DNA from: Anaerostipes caccae L1-92 | Lineage (GTDB): Bacteria; Bacillota; Clostridia; Lachnospirales; Lachnospiraceae | Assembly: GCF_014467075.1 (NCBI RefSeq) | Contig: NZ_AP023027.1 | Coordinates: forward strand, 3,447,501-3,511,500 | DNA length: 64,000 nt | Direction: 5' to 3' | Part shown: positions 8,523 through 16,420 of the stretch, piece after piece | Layout: each line of letters begins with the position of its first letter | Position numbering within the stretch: position 1 is the first letter of the stretch | Notes under the pieces: model-generated | Seen by the model: the letters and a program-made list of their open reading frames with translations, nothing else | Told to the model about the DNA's origin: nothing | The model's database searches: none | Made by a program: the position numbers and the translations under genes

Positions 8523-9173
8523 TTACAAATTAAATTTTGTTCTGATCATCTCTTTTGCATGATACATATCACGGACCACATGATCTGCCATCTCCTGGGT
8601 GAACCCGAATCTGTCCTCCCTGTGAGCGATCACATGGGCACCTGCACTTTTTGCCGCACAGATGCCATAATCAGAATCCTCAAGAACAATACACCTCTCC
8701 GGTTCCACACGAAGGCACTTCATCGTCTCTGTATAAATCTCCGGGTTTGGCTTGCTCTCCTGAAACATTTCTCCGCTTAAAATCACCGGGAAATATTTTC
8801 TGAACCCGATTTCATCCAGCACCTCTGATATTTCTTCCATAGAGCTGGAGGAAGCAAGTGCCGTCTTGATATGATGTCTTCTCAAAAGCATGAGTATCTC
8901 TTCTGTACCAGGATTAATGATGTCCCTGTAAGAAAGCTCATATCCCTCTTCCTCCTCACAATAAGTTTCCCAAAGCCTGCTGCCCTTTTCCCTGCCGAAC
9001 CATTCCATCATCATCTGGCGGCTCTGGGAATTTGATAAACCGACAATCTTTTTCAGTTCATTTTCCGGAATCATACATTCCTTTTCAATTAACAGTTCTT
9101 TAAGCCAGTTATAATAGACGATCTCGCTGTCTATGATAACCCCGTCCATATCAAATATGATTGCTTCATACAT
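8523..9173 (-). CDS. HAD superfamily phosphatase/phosphomutase (beta-phosphoglucomutase-like)
   Basis: 216 residues. Catalytic motif I is Asp8-Met-Asp10-Gly (IIFDMDGV). A four-helix cap follows (about 15-90), then ALASSSS (motif II), ESKPNP (motif III lysine) and LEDSDYGICAA (motif IV). This is the subfamily of beta-phosphoglucomutase and small sugar phosphatases; I cannot tell mutase from phosphatase. The gene starts 6 bases after the IID stop, so it is cotranscribed with the second PTS operon and probably acts on a phosphorylated intermediate of that pathway, or relieves sugar-phosphate stress. Confidence 0.9.
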   Translation of the reverse strand: MYEAIIFDMDGVIIDSEIVYYNWLKELLIEKECMIPENELKKIVGLSNSQSRQMMMEWFGREKGSRLWETYCEEEEGYELSYRDIINPGTEEILMLLRRHHIKTALASSSSMEEISEVLDEIGFRKYFPVILSGEMFQESKPNPEIYTETMKCLRVEPERCIVLEDSDYGICAAKSAGAHVIAHREDRFGFTQEMADHVVRDMYHAKEMIRTKFNL

Positions 9174-9179
9174 GATTTC

Positions 9180-10013
9180 TTACCCAAGGAATCCAAAAAA
9201 TGCTCCTACAACACCAAGTACCATGAGCAGTAACATCATCACGATCGGGTTGCACTTATCCTTCTTAAAGATGTAATAGATCACACCGAACAAAGCCAAT
9301 GGAAGAATTCCGGGCATAATTCCGTCTAAGATTGACTGCACCGTTGTGGCATCCTTTCCTATTCCGAACTTAATCGGTATCGACAGATACACATTTTCTG
9401 CGGTCATGGCGCCGGCGACAGTGAGTCCTAGGATACTGGCTGCCTGCATGACTTTATCCATGATTCCGGATTTCTCTAATTTATCCATGGCCTCCACGCC
9501 CAGTTTATATCCGAGAAATGTCAGCGGATAGCGCAGTCCGAAGTTCGGTATGTTAAAAATCAGCCAAAACAGGATCGGGCCCAGTATGTTGCCTTTCATA
9601 GCCAGAGAAACACCGATTCCCATTGCGATAATCCGGAGAGTTCCGTGATACATCGCATCTCCGATTCCTGACAGCGGCCCCATAAAAGCCGTCTTTACCG
9701 CAGAAATAGATGTGGTATCAAAATTTGGATCTTCCGCATTTTTTTCTTCCATGGCTGCTGTGATTCCAAGCGGCAGCGTAGAAATGTACATGGTCACATT
9801 GTATAATTCCATATGCCGCTGCAAAGCCTTGATGTAGTCTTCTTTGTTTGGATACAGTTTTTTTAGAATCGGCAGTATGGCAAAGCAGTAACCGGAGTGC
9901 ATCATACGTTCATAGTTCCAAGAATGCTCCATCGGGATCGACCGGAGCCACACTTTCCTCAGATCACTTTTTGTAATCTTCCCATTATAGTCGGCATGTA
10001 TGTTAAAACTCAT
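9180..10013 (-). CDS. PTS mannose-family EIID component
   Basis: 277 residues. The N-terminal region has SWNYERMMHSGYCFAILPIL, the IID signature; TAFMGPLSGIGDA follows, and the C-terminus holds several membrane spans. With IIC it forms the transport channel. The ATG at 10013 is chosen over upstream starts because a GGGGGAG ribosome binding site precedes it by 7 bases and residues before it do not resemble IID. It overlaps the end of the IIC gene by 11 bases, indicating translational coupling. Confidence 0.95.
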   Translation of the reverse strand: MSFNIHADYNGKITKSDLRKVWLRSIPMEHSWNYERMMHSGYCFAILPILKKLYPNKEDYIKALQRHMELYNVTMYISTLPLGITAAMEEKNAEDPNFDTTSISAVKTAFMGPLSGIGDAMYHGTLRIIAMGIGVSLAMKGNILGPILFWLIFNIPNFGLRYPLTFLGYKLGVEAMDKLEKSGIMDKVMQAASILGLTVAGAMTAENVYLSIPIKFGIGKDATTVQSILDGIMPGILPLALFGVIYYIFKKDKCNPIVMMLLLMVLGVVGAFFGFLG

Positions 10014-10803
10014 CGAAATCTCCCCCTTCCGTTTCATCAGCGACAGCCGGCACCCGGCCTGATCCGAACAATCCGGTGCTGGAGATTCCAAACAGTGCTG
10101 CCAGAATCAGTATTGCAAATAAAGCAACACCGGTTGTTGATACCCCTGAATAGGCGACGATAAAATAGCCGATAAAGAAAAACGGAGCGATGCTCTTTTT
10201 CATAATCATCTGTGCCAGAAGGGCAAATCCCATCGCCGGCAGAAGTCCTCCTGCAATCTCCATACCTGTCTGCACAAACTCCGGAATTAATTTCATCAGT
10301 GCGGAAATTTTGTCTGATCCAAGATAAAACGCAATCGGCACGATCGGCGTTGTCACTCCCCACGCCACAAAGCCGCTTAAAATAAAGTTTCTCTGAAATG
10401 CCCGGTCATTGCCGTCGGCAATATTCTTATCCATCAGATGGGCAAAAAAGTTCAGAATCGGATATCCTGTCACGTTGCTGATCGCCAGTACGATGCTCGC
10501 TACCGGAAGCCCAAGGGTCAGCGCCATCTCCGGTCCTGCCCCTGCTTTGATGGCAAGCGCCACGCCGAGAATCGTTCCGCTGACCATATCCGGCGGGTCA
10601 TATGCCCCGATCGATGCCGCGCCGGCAAATGCCAATTCCATCGTTGCTCCCATGATAATTCCGGCCTGGAAGTCTCCCATAATGAGTCCGACAAAAGGGC
10701 CTATGACAATGGGTCTTTGGATCATACAAGTCCCCAGAAACCATTCAAAGTTTGTACAAAACCCTAAGATTCCCAGGAGAACTGCCTGTACTCCTGTACT
10801 CAT
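10003..10803 (-). CDS. PTS mannose-family EIIC component
   Basis: 266 residues, all-membrane, with the conserved first part QAVLLGILGFCTNFEW, then GLIMGDFQAGIIMGATMELAFAG and GAYDPPDMVSGTILG, the latter corresponding to the substrate-lining region of mannose-family IIC. The C-terminus is a short polar tail that overlaps the IID start. The start has a GGAGG ribosome binding site and lies 22 bases after IIB. Compared with the fused IIC domain at 2124 this is a clearly diverged paralogue, so the two systems probably carry different sugars. Confidence 0.95.
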   Translation of the reverse strand: MSTGVQAVLLGILGFCTNFEWFLGTCMIQRPIVIGPFVGLIMGDFQAGIIMGATMELAFAGAASIGAYDPPDMVSGTILGVALAIKAGAGPEMALTLGLPVASIVLAISNVTGYPILNFFAHLMDKNIADGNDRAFQRNFILSGFVAWGVTTPIVPIAFYLGSDKISALMKLIPEFVQTGMEIAGGLLPAMGFALLAQMIMKKSIAPFFFIGYFIVAYSGVSTTGVALFAILILAALFGISSTGLFGSGRVPAVADETEGGDFDEF

Positions 10804-10825
10804 AGCTGTTCCTCCTTTTCATATT

Positions 10826-11287
10826 CTAAAGACGTATCGTCTGCTCTGCCTTTTCCGGCACACCCTGCTGGTAGACATGCACTCCGTCCTCTATCAGTTC
10901 CTTTAACATCTCTTCTTCTTTCTGATTTACATAAACAACCGGTGCCAGAGACCTTTTATCATCTCCCGGTGTTGTCCCTCCAAGGTTCAGTTCCTTGATC
11001 CCAAGCTCCTTGACCAGGCGGTAGGCACCCTCGATGTTCTCGCACACAACAAATAAATGATATTTATCTGTAATGCCGCTTTTGATCGCTTTGATGCTTT
11101 CCTCAATGGTCTTTACTACAACTTTGACTCCCGGCGGTTTTGCCAGTTTCACAGAAGTAACCCTCACAGGATCATCCTGAAGCGTGTCTGTGACAAGCAG
11201 AATACAGTCGGCACTCAGCTTGGAAGTCCATGAAAATGCTACTTGTCCATGCAGCAGACGATAATCAACTCTCACCTTTTTAATCAT
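10826..11287 (-). CDS. PTS mannose-family EIIB component
   Basis: 153 residues. The phosphorylated histidine is His13 in VDYRLLHGQVAFSW, and KLAKPPGVKV and NLGGTTPGDDKR follow, all as in sugar-specific mannose-family IIB. The start ATG follows AAAGGAG. It sits 21 bases after the EIIA gene and 22 before IIC. Confidence 0.95.
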   Translation of the reverse strand: MIKKVRVDYRLLHGQVAFSWTSKLSADCILLVTDTLQDDPVRVTSVKLAKPPGVKVVVKTIEESIKAIKSGITDKYHLFVVCENIEGAYRLVKELGIKELNLGGTTPGDDKRSLAPVVYVNQKEEEMLKELIEDGVHVYQQGVPEKAEQTIRL

Positions 11288-11308
11288 TTGTATCTTCTCC
11301 TTTCCTAT

Positions 11309-11722
11309 TTAAAAGTCCCCCAGATCATCCATATTGGCTGAAACCTGAATGTCATTGCAATACTGGATTCCGTCTTTTGCCGCCTGAATGCCCTGCCTGA
11401 TTAACTGTTCTGTATTTTCTTCCTCTGATAAGATCAGATGTACTGCCAGCGGCAGATTCATCCCGCACACTAAATGGAGATTCGGCCGGTCCAGGAACTT
11501 CATCATATCATTGTTGACGCTCCCTCCCAGAATATCAGTGAGTATGATAATATCATCCTGCGGCGGGTATTCCGAAATCTTCTCCCGAAGTTTCTTGGAA
11601 TACAGCTCCTCTCCTTCCATATAAGCATTAAAGTATGGTATTTTATTTCCTAAAACAAATTCAATGGCAGTTGCAATCCCCTCTGATATGCGGGAATGTC
11701 CCGTCAAAATGATATGGCGCAC
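11309..11722 (-). CDS. PTS mannose-family EIIA component
   Basis: 137 residues, standalone IIA. His9 in ILTGHSRISEGI is the expected phosphorylation site. ILTDILGGSVNNDM and GMNLPLAVHLIL are the other two family elements. The start codon is GTG at 11722, supported by AAAGGAG 8 bases upstream and by the histidine falling at residue 9, the usual distance. It is 17 bases after the SIS gene. Confidence 0.93.
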   Translation of the reverse strand: MRHIILTGHSRISEGIATAIEFVLGNKIPYFNAYMEGEELYSKKLREKISEYPPQDDIIILTDILGGSVNNDMMKFLDRPNLHLVCGMNLPLAVHLILSEEENTEQLIRQGIQAAKDGIQYCNDIQVSANMDDLGDF

Positions 11723-11739
11723 CGTATCATCTCCTTTCC

Positions 11740-12813
11740 CTAAAATGGCAGATCTTCTTCATAGTCGCTTGTTTTGCAGTGTATTCTTTCTTCAAATTTT
11801 ATGTACAGCGGATGTTCCGTCGTTATGTTCCTGTTTTTTGCCGTCCAGTAAGCCAGATATTGAAAAAATGCAGTCAGATATAATGGTGAAACAATCTCGT
11901 CTGTTCCGTTTTCTTCTCTAAGATCTGCCTTTATTAAAAATGAATTCTCGGTAACCTCCCTGGCTGCGCCGCAGATCTCTTCTGTCCGTTTCCCTGCCGG
12001 GTCTCCAGAACTGACGAAAAATAATGTATAGTCCGGTGTCAGCTGAAGGTCCGGTCCGTGGATAAACTCTTCTGTTTCAAATGATGCCGTTGGTATGTGT
12101 ACTAACTCGGAGAGCTTCAGGGAACCTTCTTTCACGGTTCCCATATTTGCTCCGCAGCCGATGAAAAATGCATGTTTCATCGTCAATAATGTCTCTTTGT
12201 TTGCCAAACAAAATTCTTTTGCCTGCAAATAAACCCGATGGTGGTTTTCACATGCACATGTCAGCTCCCTGACTGCCTTTTCATAAACTTCTTTCTCTAT
12301 ATCCTCTGTGGACAACTCCAGAGATACCAGCATGAAGAAACAAGTCAGTGTGCTCATTCCTTTTGTAACATATCCGACACGTTCTTCCCCTGCGCCGTAT
12401 TCCACGTAGGAGTCGGAAAGCTCTGCAATCGCAGACCCCGGTTTCCCAAGGACTGCCATTGCGTGGTATCCTGCCCTCTGATACCGCTCGATCGCTTCTA
12501 CCACATTGGTGCTGCTTCCGCTCTGGGAAACAAAGAGATAAAGATTGTTTTCTTTCAGTTCTTCATAGTAAGTAAAAGCAAACGGCGTTATCAGGCGGAC
12601 CGGCCTTTTCATGTACGTTTCCATAAACGCAAGCGCACTTTGTGCCGCATGATAAGAAGATCCGGATGCCACGATCACGAGTGTCTTCCCCTGTCTGATC
12701 CCTTCCTTTAAAAGCCAGCCAATCAGGGGTTTTGTCAGTTCCTTTCTCTGTTCAATGTTTCGGACCATCACAGAGGATGTCTCCTGTATATAGTCTTCCA
12801 TCTGTTTGCCCAC
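11740..12813 (-). CDS. SIS-domain sugar isomerase/deglycase (GlmS isomerase-like)
   Basis: 357 residues with two SIS domains and no glutaminase domain. The first SIS has VIVASGSSYHAAQSA (about 45-60) and FVSQSGSSTNVVEAIERY (about 93-110), the phosphosugar-binding serine loops. The second has FIGCGANMGTVKEGSLKLSEL and ETEEFIHGPDL, the Glu and His region of GlmS-type isomerases. The order resembles GlmS C-terminal halves and the GfrE-type deglycases paired with mannose PTS genes. Start is GTG at 12813, with AAAGGAG 8 bases upstream. Its position between the FrlB-like gene and EIIA suggests it acts on the phosphorylated imported compound; exact reaction unknown. Confidence 0.85.
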   Translation of the reverse strand: MGKQMEDYIQETSSVMVRNIEQRKELTKPLIGWLLKEGIRQGKTLVIVASGSSYHAAQSALAFMETYMKRPVRLITPFAFTYYEELKENNLYLFVSQSGSSTNVVEAIERYQRAGYHAMAVLGKPGSAIAELSDSYVEYGAGEERVGYVTKGMSTLTCFFMLVSLELSTEDIEKEVYEKAVRELTCACENHHRVYLQAKEFCLANKETLLTMKHAFFIGCGANMGTVKEGSLKLSELVHIPTASFETEEFIHGPDLQLTPDYTLFFVSSGDPAGKRTEEICGAAREVTENSFLIKADLREENGTDEIVSPLYLTAFFQYLAYWTAKNRNITTEHPLYIKFEERIHCKTSDYEEDLPF

Positions 12814-12857
12814 TGCCTGTTCTCCTTTCTGTCATAGAAAAGTTTGCTGAAAATTTC

Positions 12858-13877
12858 TTAGTAATCCATCACTCTGTAATATCTTCTGATGTCAAGGGAA
12901 TGTCCGGTTGCATCTTCCAAATGTGCCGTCAGCCGTCCGAGATAAGCTTCTAAGAATGCCGGTGACAAATCTCCTCTGTATTTTTCTGCGATTCCTTCTG
13001 CCTCATATTCTTTGGTATCGATGACTTTTACTTTCTTGGAAATCTTCTTTGCAAAGTTCTCTACCCTCTCAGTCAGCATTCTGGTCTCATCTTCTCCCTT
13101 GAAGATCATGATGCTTGTGTCTTCTTCTAAAAGCTCCAGCGTGCCATGGAAGAATTCCGGTGATTCAATGGATTTTGTGCGAATCCACTGCATTTCTTCC
13201 AGATAGCACATTGCAAAGCAGTAAGTTGATCCCCACAAGTTTCCGGAACCCACCAGCATGTGATATGGTTCATCTTTAATCTGATATGCATATGCCTTTG
13301 CCTCTTCGTCTACTTCTTCTTTTATATTAGCTAAAGCTTCCGGCAGTTTTGCAAGGTTCTCCATGAATTCATCGTAGTCATCCATGTCGCCGTTCTTATG
13401 TAAAATTGCGCTGACGATCAGAAAGAGTTTCATATGGTCTCCGTCACAGGAAAGTTCATCTCCCGCACCGCAGACGATCGGATATGTGAGCAGTTTCTGT
13501 AACGGCGCTTCCTCATTTCCGCTGACTCCAATGGTCGGAATCCCTTTTTCTCTGCAGTACTCTGCCGCCGCAATGGCTTCTTTTGTAGTTCCGGATTCGC
13601 TGTAAAGGACAACCAGTGATTTTTCTGTAATTGCTTTATTAATTCCCAACACTAATTCTGCCGCATTTTCCATATAAACCGGCATCGCCGTTCTTTTCTT
13701 TGCGAAATATTCCATCGGCATCATGATGGAAATACTGCCTCCCACTCCGGCCATAACCAGATTATCCACACCTTTTTCAAATGCATCGTCAATATATTTT
13801 TCAACCTGGGGTTTTAATTTCATGATCTCTTTAAAGCTATTTAAGTAAGTTTCTCTGTCATAATTTTTGTATGTCAT
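12858..13877 (-). CDS. SIS-domain deglycase, fructoselysine-6-phosphate deglycase (FrlB/GfrF)-like
   Basis: 339 residues from the ATG at 13877, chosen because TTGAAAGGAG lies 8 bases upstream; in-frame ATGs further up would sit before the ribosome binding site. Two SIS domains: AGVGGSISIMMPMEYF, VVLYSESGTTKEAI, then VGSGNLWGSTYCFAMCYLEEM. The C-terminal part ESPEFFHGTLELLEE, DETRMLTERVENFAKK and the ending RRYYRVMDY match my recollection of FrlB/GfrF, which hydrolyse 6-phosphofructoselysine-type Amadori compounds into glucose-6-phosphate and an amino acid. First gene of the operon, behind the promoter at 13942-13970. The subfamily is likely; the exact amine partner is inference. Confidence 0.8.
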   Translation of the reverse strand: MTYKNYDRETYLNSFKEIMKLKPQVEKYIDDAFEKGVDNLVMAGVGGSISIMMPMEYFAKKRTAMPVYMENAAELVLGINKAITEKSLVVLYSESGTTKEAIAAAEYCREKGIPTIGVSGNEEAPLQKLLTYPIVCGAGDELSCDGDHMKLFLIVSAILHKNGDMDDYDEFMENLAKLPEALANIKEEVDEEAKAYAYQIKDEPYHMLVGSGNLWGSTYCFAMCYLEEMQWIRTKSIESPEFFHGTLELLEEDTSIMIFKGEDETRMLTERVENFAKKISKKVKVIDTKEYEAEGIAEKYRGDLSPAFLEAYLGRLTAHLEDATGHSLDIRRYYRVMDY

Positions 13878-13941
13878 TTTATAATCTCCTTTCAACTCCA
13901 TCACTTCTTGTTATATACCACGTATACGTCTTGGTGCTTTT

Positions 13942-13970
13942 AGCATACCATTTTAATTTCTACATGTCAA
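13942..13970 (-). promoter_or_regulatory. Promoter of the SIS/PTS operon
   Basis: On the minus strand TTGACA (complement of 13965-13970), 17-base spacer, TATGCT (complement of 13942-13947). An ATACCA half-site (13945-13950) overlaps the -10 box, and the perfect 10-base palindrome ACGTATACGT at 13920-13929 lies just past the expected start point, so a bound repressor would block transcription. Confidence 0.8.
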
Positions 13971-14081
13971 TACTCCCATTTATTATCGCTATGCATCTTG
14001 TATTTTTGTGCACTTTATATAATTTTACTGCTTTTTTTGGATTTTTTACAGATTTGGTTTTTTCGTTTAATTCCATACCAC

Positions 14082-14110
14082 TTGACTTTTTTTCCTAACT
14101 GGTATATTCT
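14082..14110 (+). promoter_or_regulatory. Putative promoter of the GntR gene pair
   Basis: TTGACT (14082-14087), 17-base spacer, TATTCT (14105-14110); TATATT at 14103 is an alternative -10 with a short spacer. It overlaps the operator at 14099-14123. Confidence 0.5.
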
Positions 14111-14123
14111 TTCTATATACCAG
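14099..14123. promoter_or_regulatory. Candidate GntR operator
   Basis: CTGGTATAT (14099-14107) and ATATACCAG (14115-14123), perfect 9-bp arms with a 7-base spacer. It overlaps the -10 region of the putative promoter of the GntR genes, so it fits autoregulation. Confidence 0.6.
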
Positions 14124-14254
14124 ATGAGCAAACCAGTTATTAAAATCTCTGTCTTTTGGCAGTCTTGAAACACTGATTCAGATACCACTGATTTTTCTGT
14201 TTTTTTTAGAAAGAGGCTGAGAGAATACCAGTCTTTATTGGCAGGAGGTGCAAA

Positions 14255-14965
14255 ATGCCGAAAAAATATCCCGTTTATTTACAGCTTGCTGATTTGATCG
14301 AAAGAAAAATAAATAAAAATGAATATCCATTGGGAAGTAAAATTCCTTCCGAGAGAGAATTGATAGACGCTTTTGGGATCAGCCGCATGACCGTCCGAAA
14401 AGCAATAGAAGTATTAATTGAAAAAGGCCTTTTAACCCGGCAGCATGGCAAAGGCACCTATGTCAGCCAGGCCGCTGTCCATTCTCCTCTCGACAGCATT
14501 CAGTCTATGGGAAAGTTCATTCAGGATTCAGGTTTGCTGCCATCCAATAAAGTTCTGCTTACCAAAAAAGCAAAAGCAGGAGCAAAATACTCTAAAATAT
14601 TTGACATAGATCCGGAAGATGACATTTTCCTTCTGTTCCGGCTGCGACTGGCAAACGGAAAACCATTCGCCTTAGAATATACATATACTCCATATCACAT
14701 TGTCCCGGACTTGGACAGCTATGATTTTGAACAGTGCTCTTTTTATGACCTGCTTGAGACGAATCGGATCAAACTTACGCAGGATACTCAGAGACTGGAA
14801 ATCGTAAGAGTCATGAATCCGCAGGCGGCTCTGCTGAATGTGGAAGAAGGCTCTGCCGTGTTCATGCTCCATAACACAGTTACCAATTCTTCCGGTAAAA
14901 CCATTGAATATACCCGCTCCTATTACAGTGAACGGACGATTACCTTTACATCCACTTTAACGTAA
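14255..14965 (+). CDS. GntR/HutC family regulator with UTRA ligand domain
   Basis: 236 residues. The N-terminal winged helix (about 1-70) shows PVYLQLADLIERKI, LPSERE-type segment KIPSERELIDAFGISRMTVRKAIEVL and RQHGKGTYV. The UTRA effector domain (about 85-236) ends with YYSERTITF. UTRA domains bind sugar phosphates or amino sugars and release the repressor from DNA. The start has AGGAGGTG 5 bases upstream. It is divergent from the SIS/PTS operon and 10 bases from a second GntR gene. Most likely the local repressor; ligand probably a phosphorylated intermediate of the operon. Confidence 0.92.
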   Translation: MPKKYPVYLQLADLIERKINKNEYPLGSKIPSERELIDAFGISRMTVRKAIEVLIEKGLLTRQHGKGTYVSQAAVHSPLDSIQSMGKFIQDSGLLPSNKVLLTKKAKAGAKYSKIFDIDPEDDIFLLFRLRLANGKPFALEYTYTPYHIVPDLDSYDFEQCSFYDLLETNRIKLTQDTQRLEIVRVMNPQAALLNVEEGSAVFMLHNTVTNSSGKTIEYTRSYYSERTITFTSTLT

Positions 14966-14975
14966 GGAGACCTAT

Positions 14976-15701
14976 ATGAGCAAATATATCAATCTTTTGA
15001 GTGAAGAAGTAAAAGATAAGATTGAAGCATATATCATTGAAAATGATCTGAAGCCTTATGATCCTCTGCCTTCCGAGCGTAAACTGGCGGAAGCATTTCA
15101 GGTAAACAGGCTGACGGTCCGCTCTGCACTGAAAAGGCTGCGCTATGAACATCATATTTTCACACGGCATGGAAAAGGCAATTTTATTGCACCTCCAAAA
15201 ATAGATGATGATACGGAAAAATTCAGTTCTTTTACCGACGGATGGGGTGCAGACGGGTTTAAGACTTCCAGCAGGGTTCTTTCCTTTGATAAACGGGAAG
15301 CTTCTTTGTCTGTCAGCAGCCATCTTGGAATCACTCTGGGTGAACCGGTTTACTGTTTGATGCGGGTACGCTATTTGGAGGATGAACCTTTTCTAGTGGA
15401 GACTTCCTTTATCCCTGAAAAATACTGTCCCGGCCTGGAACGATATAATTTTGCTGCTGAATCTTTATATGATACTTTGATTCGTACATATAAGCTGAAC
15501 TTGAAGAGAATTGACGAGACGATCACGATCACTACGTTGACTGATGAAGAAAGTCATTACCTGAATGCTGAAGAAAATGAGATTGGATTCTGCATTAAAT
15601 CCACTACATATGACGAAGAAAAAATTGTGGAGTACTGTATTACGATTAATAGGGCCGATCGGTATATGATGGTGAGTACCTTGGGGAGCGGGGAGAGTTA
15701 A
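14976..15701 (+). CDS. Second GntR/HutC family regulator with UTRA domain
   Basis: 241 residues. Winged helix: PLPSERKLAEAFQVNRLTVRSALKRL and TRHGKGNFI; UTRA-like C-terminal domain from about residue 85, ending in RADRYMM. It follows the first GntR gene by 10 bases with an AAGGAG site, so they are cotranscribed. The two proteins are clearly paralogous in layout but differ a lot in sequence, so this is an old duplication or two recruited regulators, not a recent tandem copy. They might form separate dimers for separate operators or ligands. Confidence 0.9.
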   Translation: MSKYINLLSEEVKDKIEAYIIENDLKPYDPLPSERKLAEAFQVNRLTVRSALKRLRYEHHIFTRHGKGNFIAPPKIDDDTEKFSSFTDGWGADGFKTSSRVLSFDKREASLSVSSHLGITLGEPVYCLMRVRYLEDEPFLVETSFIPEKYCPGLERYNFAAESLYDTLIRTYKLNLKRIDETITITTLTDEESHYLNAEENEIGFCIKSTTYDEEKIVEYCITINRADRYMMVSTLGSGES

Positions 15702-15752
15702 ATGATCCTCGGCTTTGTAAAAAATCTCAGGATCAACCGTCAGCCATGAAAA

Positions 15753-15788
15753 AAATCCGGAAAATCTTAGTTTTGATTTTCCGGATTT
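15753..15788. terminator. Bidirectional terminator
   Basis: Perfect 14-bp stem AAATCCGGAAAATC (15753-15766) with its complement (15775-15788), 8-base loop. The minus strand side continues into a T run, so it serves the DUF3990 cassette best, and could also stop the GntR transcript. Confidence 0.8.
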
Positions 15789-15829
15789 GATAAATCAGCT
15801 GATGATTATAGGTTCTTATTGCTTGAACT

Positions 15830-15949
15830 TTAGTCAAAAATCCTCGCAATATCCTGGAATCTATCCATTACGACAAAGCGGCCTCTTCCACTCTTGGTAA
15901 GGAATAGTCTGTCATAGCAAGCAAATTTGATCCCATAGAAGCATATATT
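15830..15949 (-). pseudogene. In-frame coding tail after the partner gene's stop
   Basis: The frame of the upstream minus-strand gene continues for 39 sense codons beyond its TAA (15950-15952) before a second stop at 15830-15832. The tail includes FACYDRLFLTKSGRGRF and VVMDRFQDIARIFD, which look protein-like, but it has no start codon of its own except one late ATG. It may be the original C-terminus cut off by a nonsense mutation, or chance. Weak evidence. Confidence 0.3.
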
Positions 15950-16420
15950 TTAAAAACCACCCTCATTATATGCCCTTGCAATTACATAGGAAGGCTCATA
16001 AAACGCACTGGCATTATAGTTATCAATCACTTTACATATCGGATTGTTATATACTCTTGTGATTGCTTCCGCATAGTCTTCCTCAGGCTGCATAGTATCT
16101 AAAATCAAACGTGTATATACTTTCCCCATCTGGGTTTCTCTTGGAATTTGTACGTCTAACTCTGTATTCACATCTAATACATCTACACTTCCCTGCGTCA
16201 TCTGATATTCTTTAATCCATTCTTCTTCAACTTTTAGCGGATTTTCACAATGTAGAACATTGGCCAGACTGAGCAAACGCATTAGTTCTTTCTTTCCTAT
16301 ACGATTAACTACATATAAATTGCTTTGATGGAGTTTTCTTGCCACACATTCTACCATATAACAAATAAAATATAGATCATTCTTCGTTATTTCTTCCTCT
16401 GGAAAGAATATATTTTTCAT
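15950..16420 (-). CDS. Uncharacterised partner of DUF3990-like protein (possible antitoxin)
   Basis: 156 residues, soluble, no membrane segment. The first 70 residues are helical: NDLYFICYMVECVARKL and KKELMRLLSLANVLHCENPL. Such proteins often follow DUF3990 genes in gut Clostridia, in my recollection, but I know no experimental function. The ATG lies inside the stop region of the DUF3990 gene (4-base ATGA overlap), so the two are translated together. A tight pair with a possible ADP-ribosyltransferase-fold protein fits a toxin-antitoxin or effector-immunity arrangement; this is inference. The frame continues past its stop codon (see 15830-15949). Confidence 0.55.
   Translation of the reverse strand: MKNIFFPEEEITKNDLYFICYMVECVARKLHQSNLYVVNRIGKKELMRLLSLANVLHCENPLKVEEEWIKEYQMTQGSVDVLDVNTELDVQIPRETQMGKVYTRLILDTMQPEEDYAEAITRVYNNPICKVIDNYNASAFYEPSYVIARAYNEGGF

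Larger units (their letters stand above)
13915..14230. repeat. Cluster of ATACCA half-sites between divergent operons
   Basis: ATACCA occurs on the + strand at 13915-13920, 13945-13950, 14075-14080, 14117-14122, 14182-14187 and 14225-14230, and inverted (TGGTAT) at 14100-14105. By chance less than one would be expected in about 315 bases. Sites at 14100 and 14117 form the perfect 9-bp inverted repeat at 14099-14123. Several gaps (30, 42, 43) are near whole helical turns. This is probably the binding array for one or both GntR/UTRA regulators encoded next to it. The rest of the interval 13878-14254 is AT-rich and holds no gene. Confidence 0.6.

Noticed and set aside
11740..12813. Glucosamine-6-phosphate synthase (glmS)
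   Set aside because: Only the SIS halves are present; there is no N-terminal glutaminase domain with its Cys start, so it is a standalone isomerase or deglycase.
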